Shown here piece after piece: positions 4,889-5,494 of a stretch of DNA of 5,494 bases. Source of the DNA: Acidobacteriota bacterium (lineage in GTDB: Bacteria; Acidobacteriota; Aminicenantia; UBA2199); the NCBI GenBank assembly GCA_028749105.1, contig JAQUQF010000134.1:1-5494 (forward strand), in the 5' to 3' direction. The position numbers and the translations under genes were made by a program. Under the pieces are notes generated by a model. It had not been told where the DNA came from, made no database searches, and saw nothing but the letters and a program-made list of their open reading frames with translations. Numbering within the stretch: position 1 is the first letter of the stretch; each line of letters starts with the position of its first letter.

Positions 4889-5494
4889 GCTGGCGTTCGC
4901 CCTGCTGCTGGCTTTCCTTTTCCTTATCGATGTCTCCATCGCCGCCTGCTATGTCCTGTCGACCCTCATCCTGGTCCTGTTCCTCGTGCATTTGCTGCGC
5001 GGTGGAAAATTCCCCATCCTGCCGTTTTTCTGTTGGTTTTTCGCGGCCTACATCTTTTTCACCCTGCTGGCTACGGTTTTTTCGCTGGACCGGGCCGCCA
5101 GCATCCGCGACAACAAGGAGCTGCTGATCTTCTTGCTGATCCCCGTCTATTTGTGGCTGCTGGATTCCTGGAAGCGTGTCCGTCTTTCCCTGTGGGCGGT
5201 CCTGGCCGCGGCGCTCTTTTCGTCGCTGGTGGGGATCTTCACGGTTTTGCGCCATGGGATTGTCCTGAACGACCGCCTGAAGGGCTTCACATCGCACTGG
5301 ATGACTTACTCCGGGCTGCTGATGCTCCCCTTTATCTTCTTTGCCGTGCGGCTGGTGCTGCGGCATGAAAAGAAAAAGGAGACGGCAGCGATCTCGCTGG
5401 CCCTGGCCCTCATGCTGGCCGCTATCGCCTTTTCACTGACGCGCAACGTCTGGCTGGGCATCGCCGCCGCCCTGGGGCTGTTCCTTGTTTTTTT
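4860..5494 (+). CDS. O-antigen ligase/polymerase-like membrane protein (WaaL/Wzy_C type, 3' truncated)
   Basis: An open frame starts at ATG 4860, inside the end of the GT9 gene (29-nt overlap, different frame), and stays open to the window end: 211 residues and two bases. CAGGG at 4852-4856 is a weak, close ribosome binding site, so coupling to GT9 translation is likely. The protein is very hydrophobic: segments at about 11-28, 29-45, 52-74, 86-101, 108-130, 147-166, 176-193 and 197 to the end, so it is an inner-membrane protein. Two family marks are present: RLKGFTSHWMTYSGLLML (138-155), the 'G-T-F-x-H-x-M-x-x-G' type motif, and SLTRNVWLGI (191-200), matching S-x-S-R-G-x-W-L-G with the conserved Arg as R194. 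Such proteins, usually 400-450 residues, join undecaprenyl-linked glycan to lipid A core (WaaL) or polymerise O-units (Wzy); the sequence cannot separate the two. The large periplasmic loop and C-terminal half are beyond the window. Confidence 0.87.
   Translation, partial: MKRSASSSTELAFALLLAFLFLIDVSIAACYVLSTLILVLFLVHLLRGGKFPILPFFCWFFAAYIFFTLLATVFSLDRAASIRDNKELLIFLLIPVYLWLLDSWKRVRLSLWAVLAAALFSSLVGIFTVLRHGIVLNDRLKGFTSHWMTYSGLLMLPFIFFAVRLVLRHEKKKETAAISLALALMLAAIAFSLTRNVWLGIAAALGLFLVF

Noticed and set aside
4878..5366. Minus-strand ORF of 162 codons opposite the O-antigen ligase-like gene
   Set aside because: Its product is extremely Q/E/D/G-rich, as expected from antisense of a hydrophobic membrane protein.

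Overview
The window is a GC-rich, densely packed stretch of bacterial chromosome with every gene on the + strand. It carries five protein-coding genes, of which the first and last are cut by the window edges. The content (a UbiA-family prenyl-phosphate transferase, a secreted M23 peptidase, a GT9 heptosyltransferase-like enzyme and an O-antigen ligase/polymerase-like membrane protein) points to cell-envelope and surface-polysaccharide work in a Gram-negative-type organism. The style of the proteins (M23 domain followed by a long beta-rich tail with D-x-x-G-N motifs; GT9 with a C-terminal four-cysteine motif) reminds me of Acidobacteriota/Aminicenantes-like genomes. That placement is an impression only; no rRNA or marker gene is present.

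Left block (2-1478): the 3' part of a UbiA-superfamily gene closest to decaprenyl-phosphate phosphoribosyltransferase is followed after 7 nt by a GTG-started gene for an unrecognised all-helical, HEAT/LRV-like soluble protein. The two look like one transcription unit.

Middle block (1479-3527): a 57-bp gap holds a good sigma70-type promoter whose -10 lies only 8 nt before the next ATG. It drives a 663-residue exported M23 (LytM-type) metallopeptidase with all active-site residues present. The spacing and absence of a Shine-Dalgarno suggest a leaderless mRNA. An 8-G run inside this gene would remove the C-terminal third of the protein if it slipped.

Right block (3528-5494): about 330 bp of AT-richer non-coding DNA holds a weak hairpin, a cluster of TGCAT-type repeats and a promoter with a perfect TTGACA. 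The GT9 glycosyltransferase follows, and I place its start at a TTG with a strong Shine-Dalgarno rather than at the upstream ATG. An O-antigen ligase-like gene overlaps its end by 29 nt and runs off the window. These last two are probably translationally coupled and belong to an LPS/O-antigen or related glycan locus.

I see no CRISPR array, tRNA, rRNA, IS element or defence system. Nothing here amounts to a clearly new system. The most informative points are the leaderless-type promoter, the start-site correction, the slippery G tract and the unknown partner of the UbiA gene.
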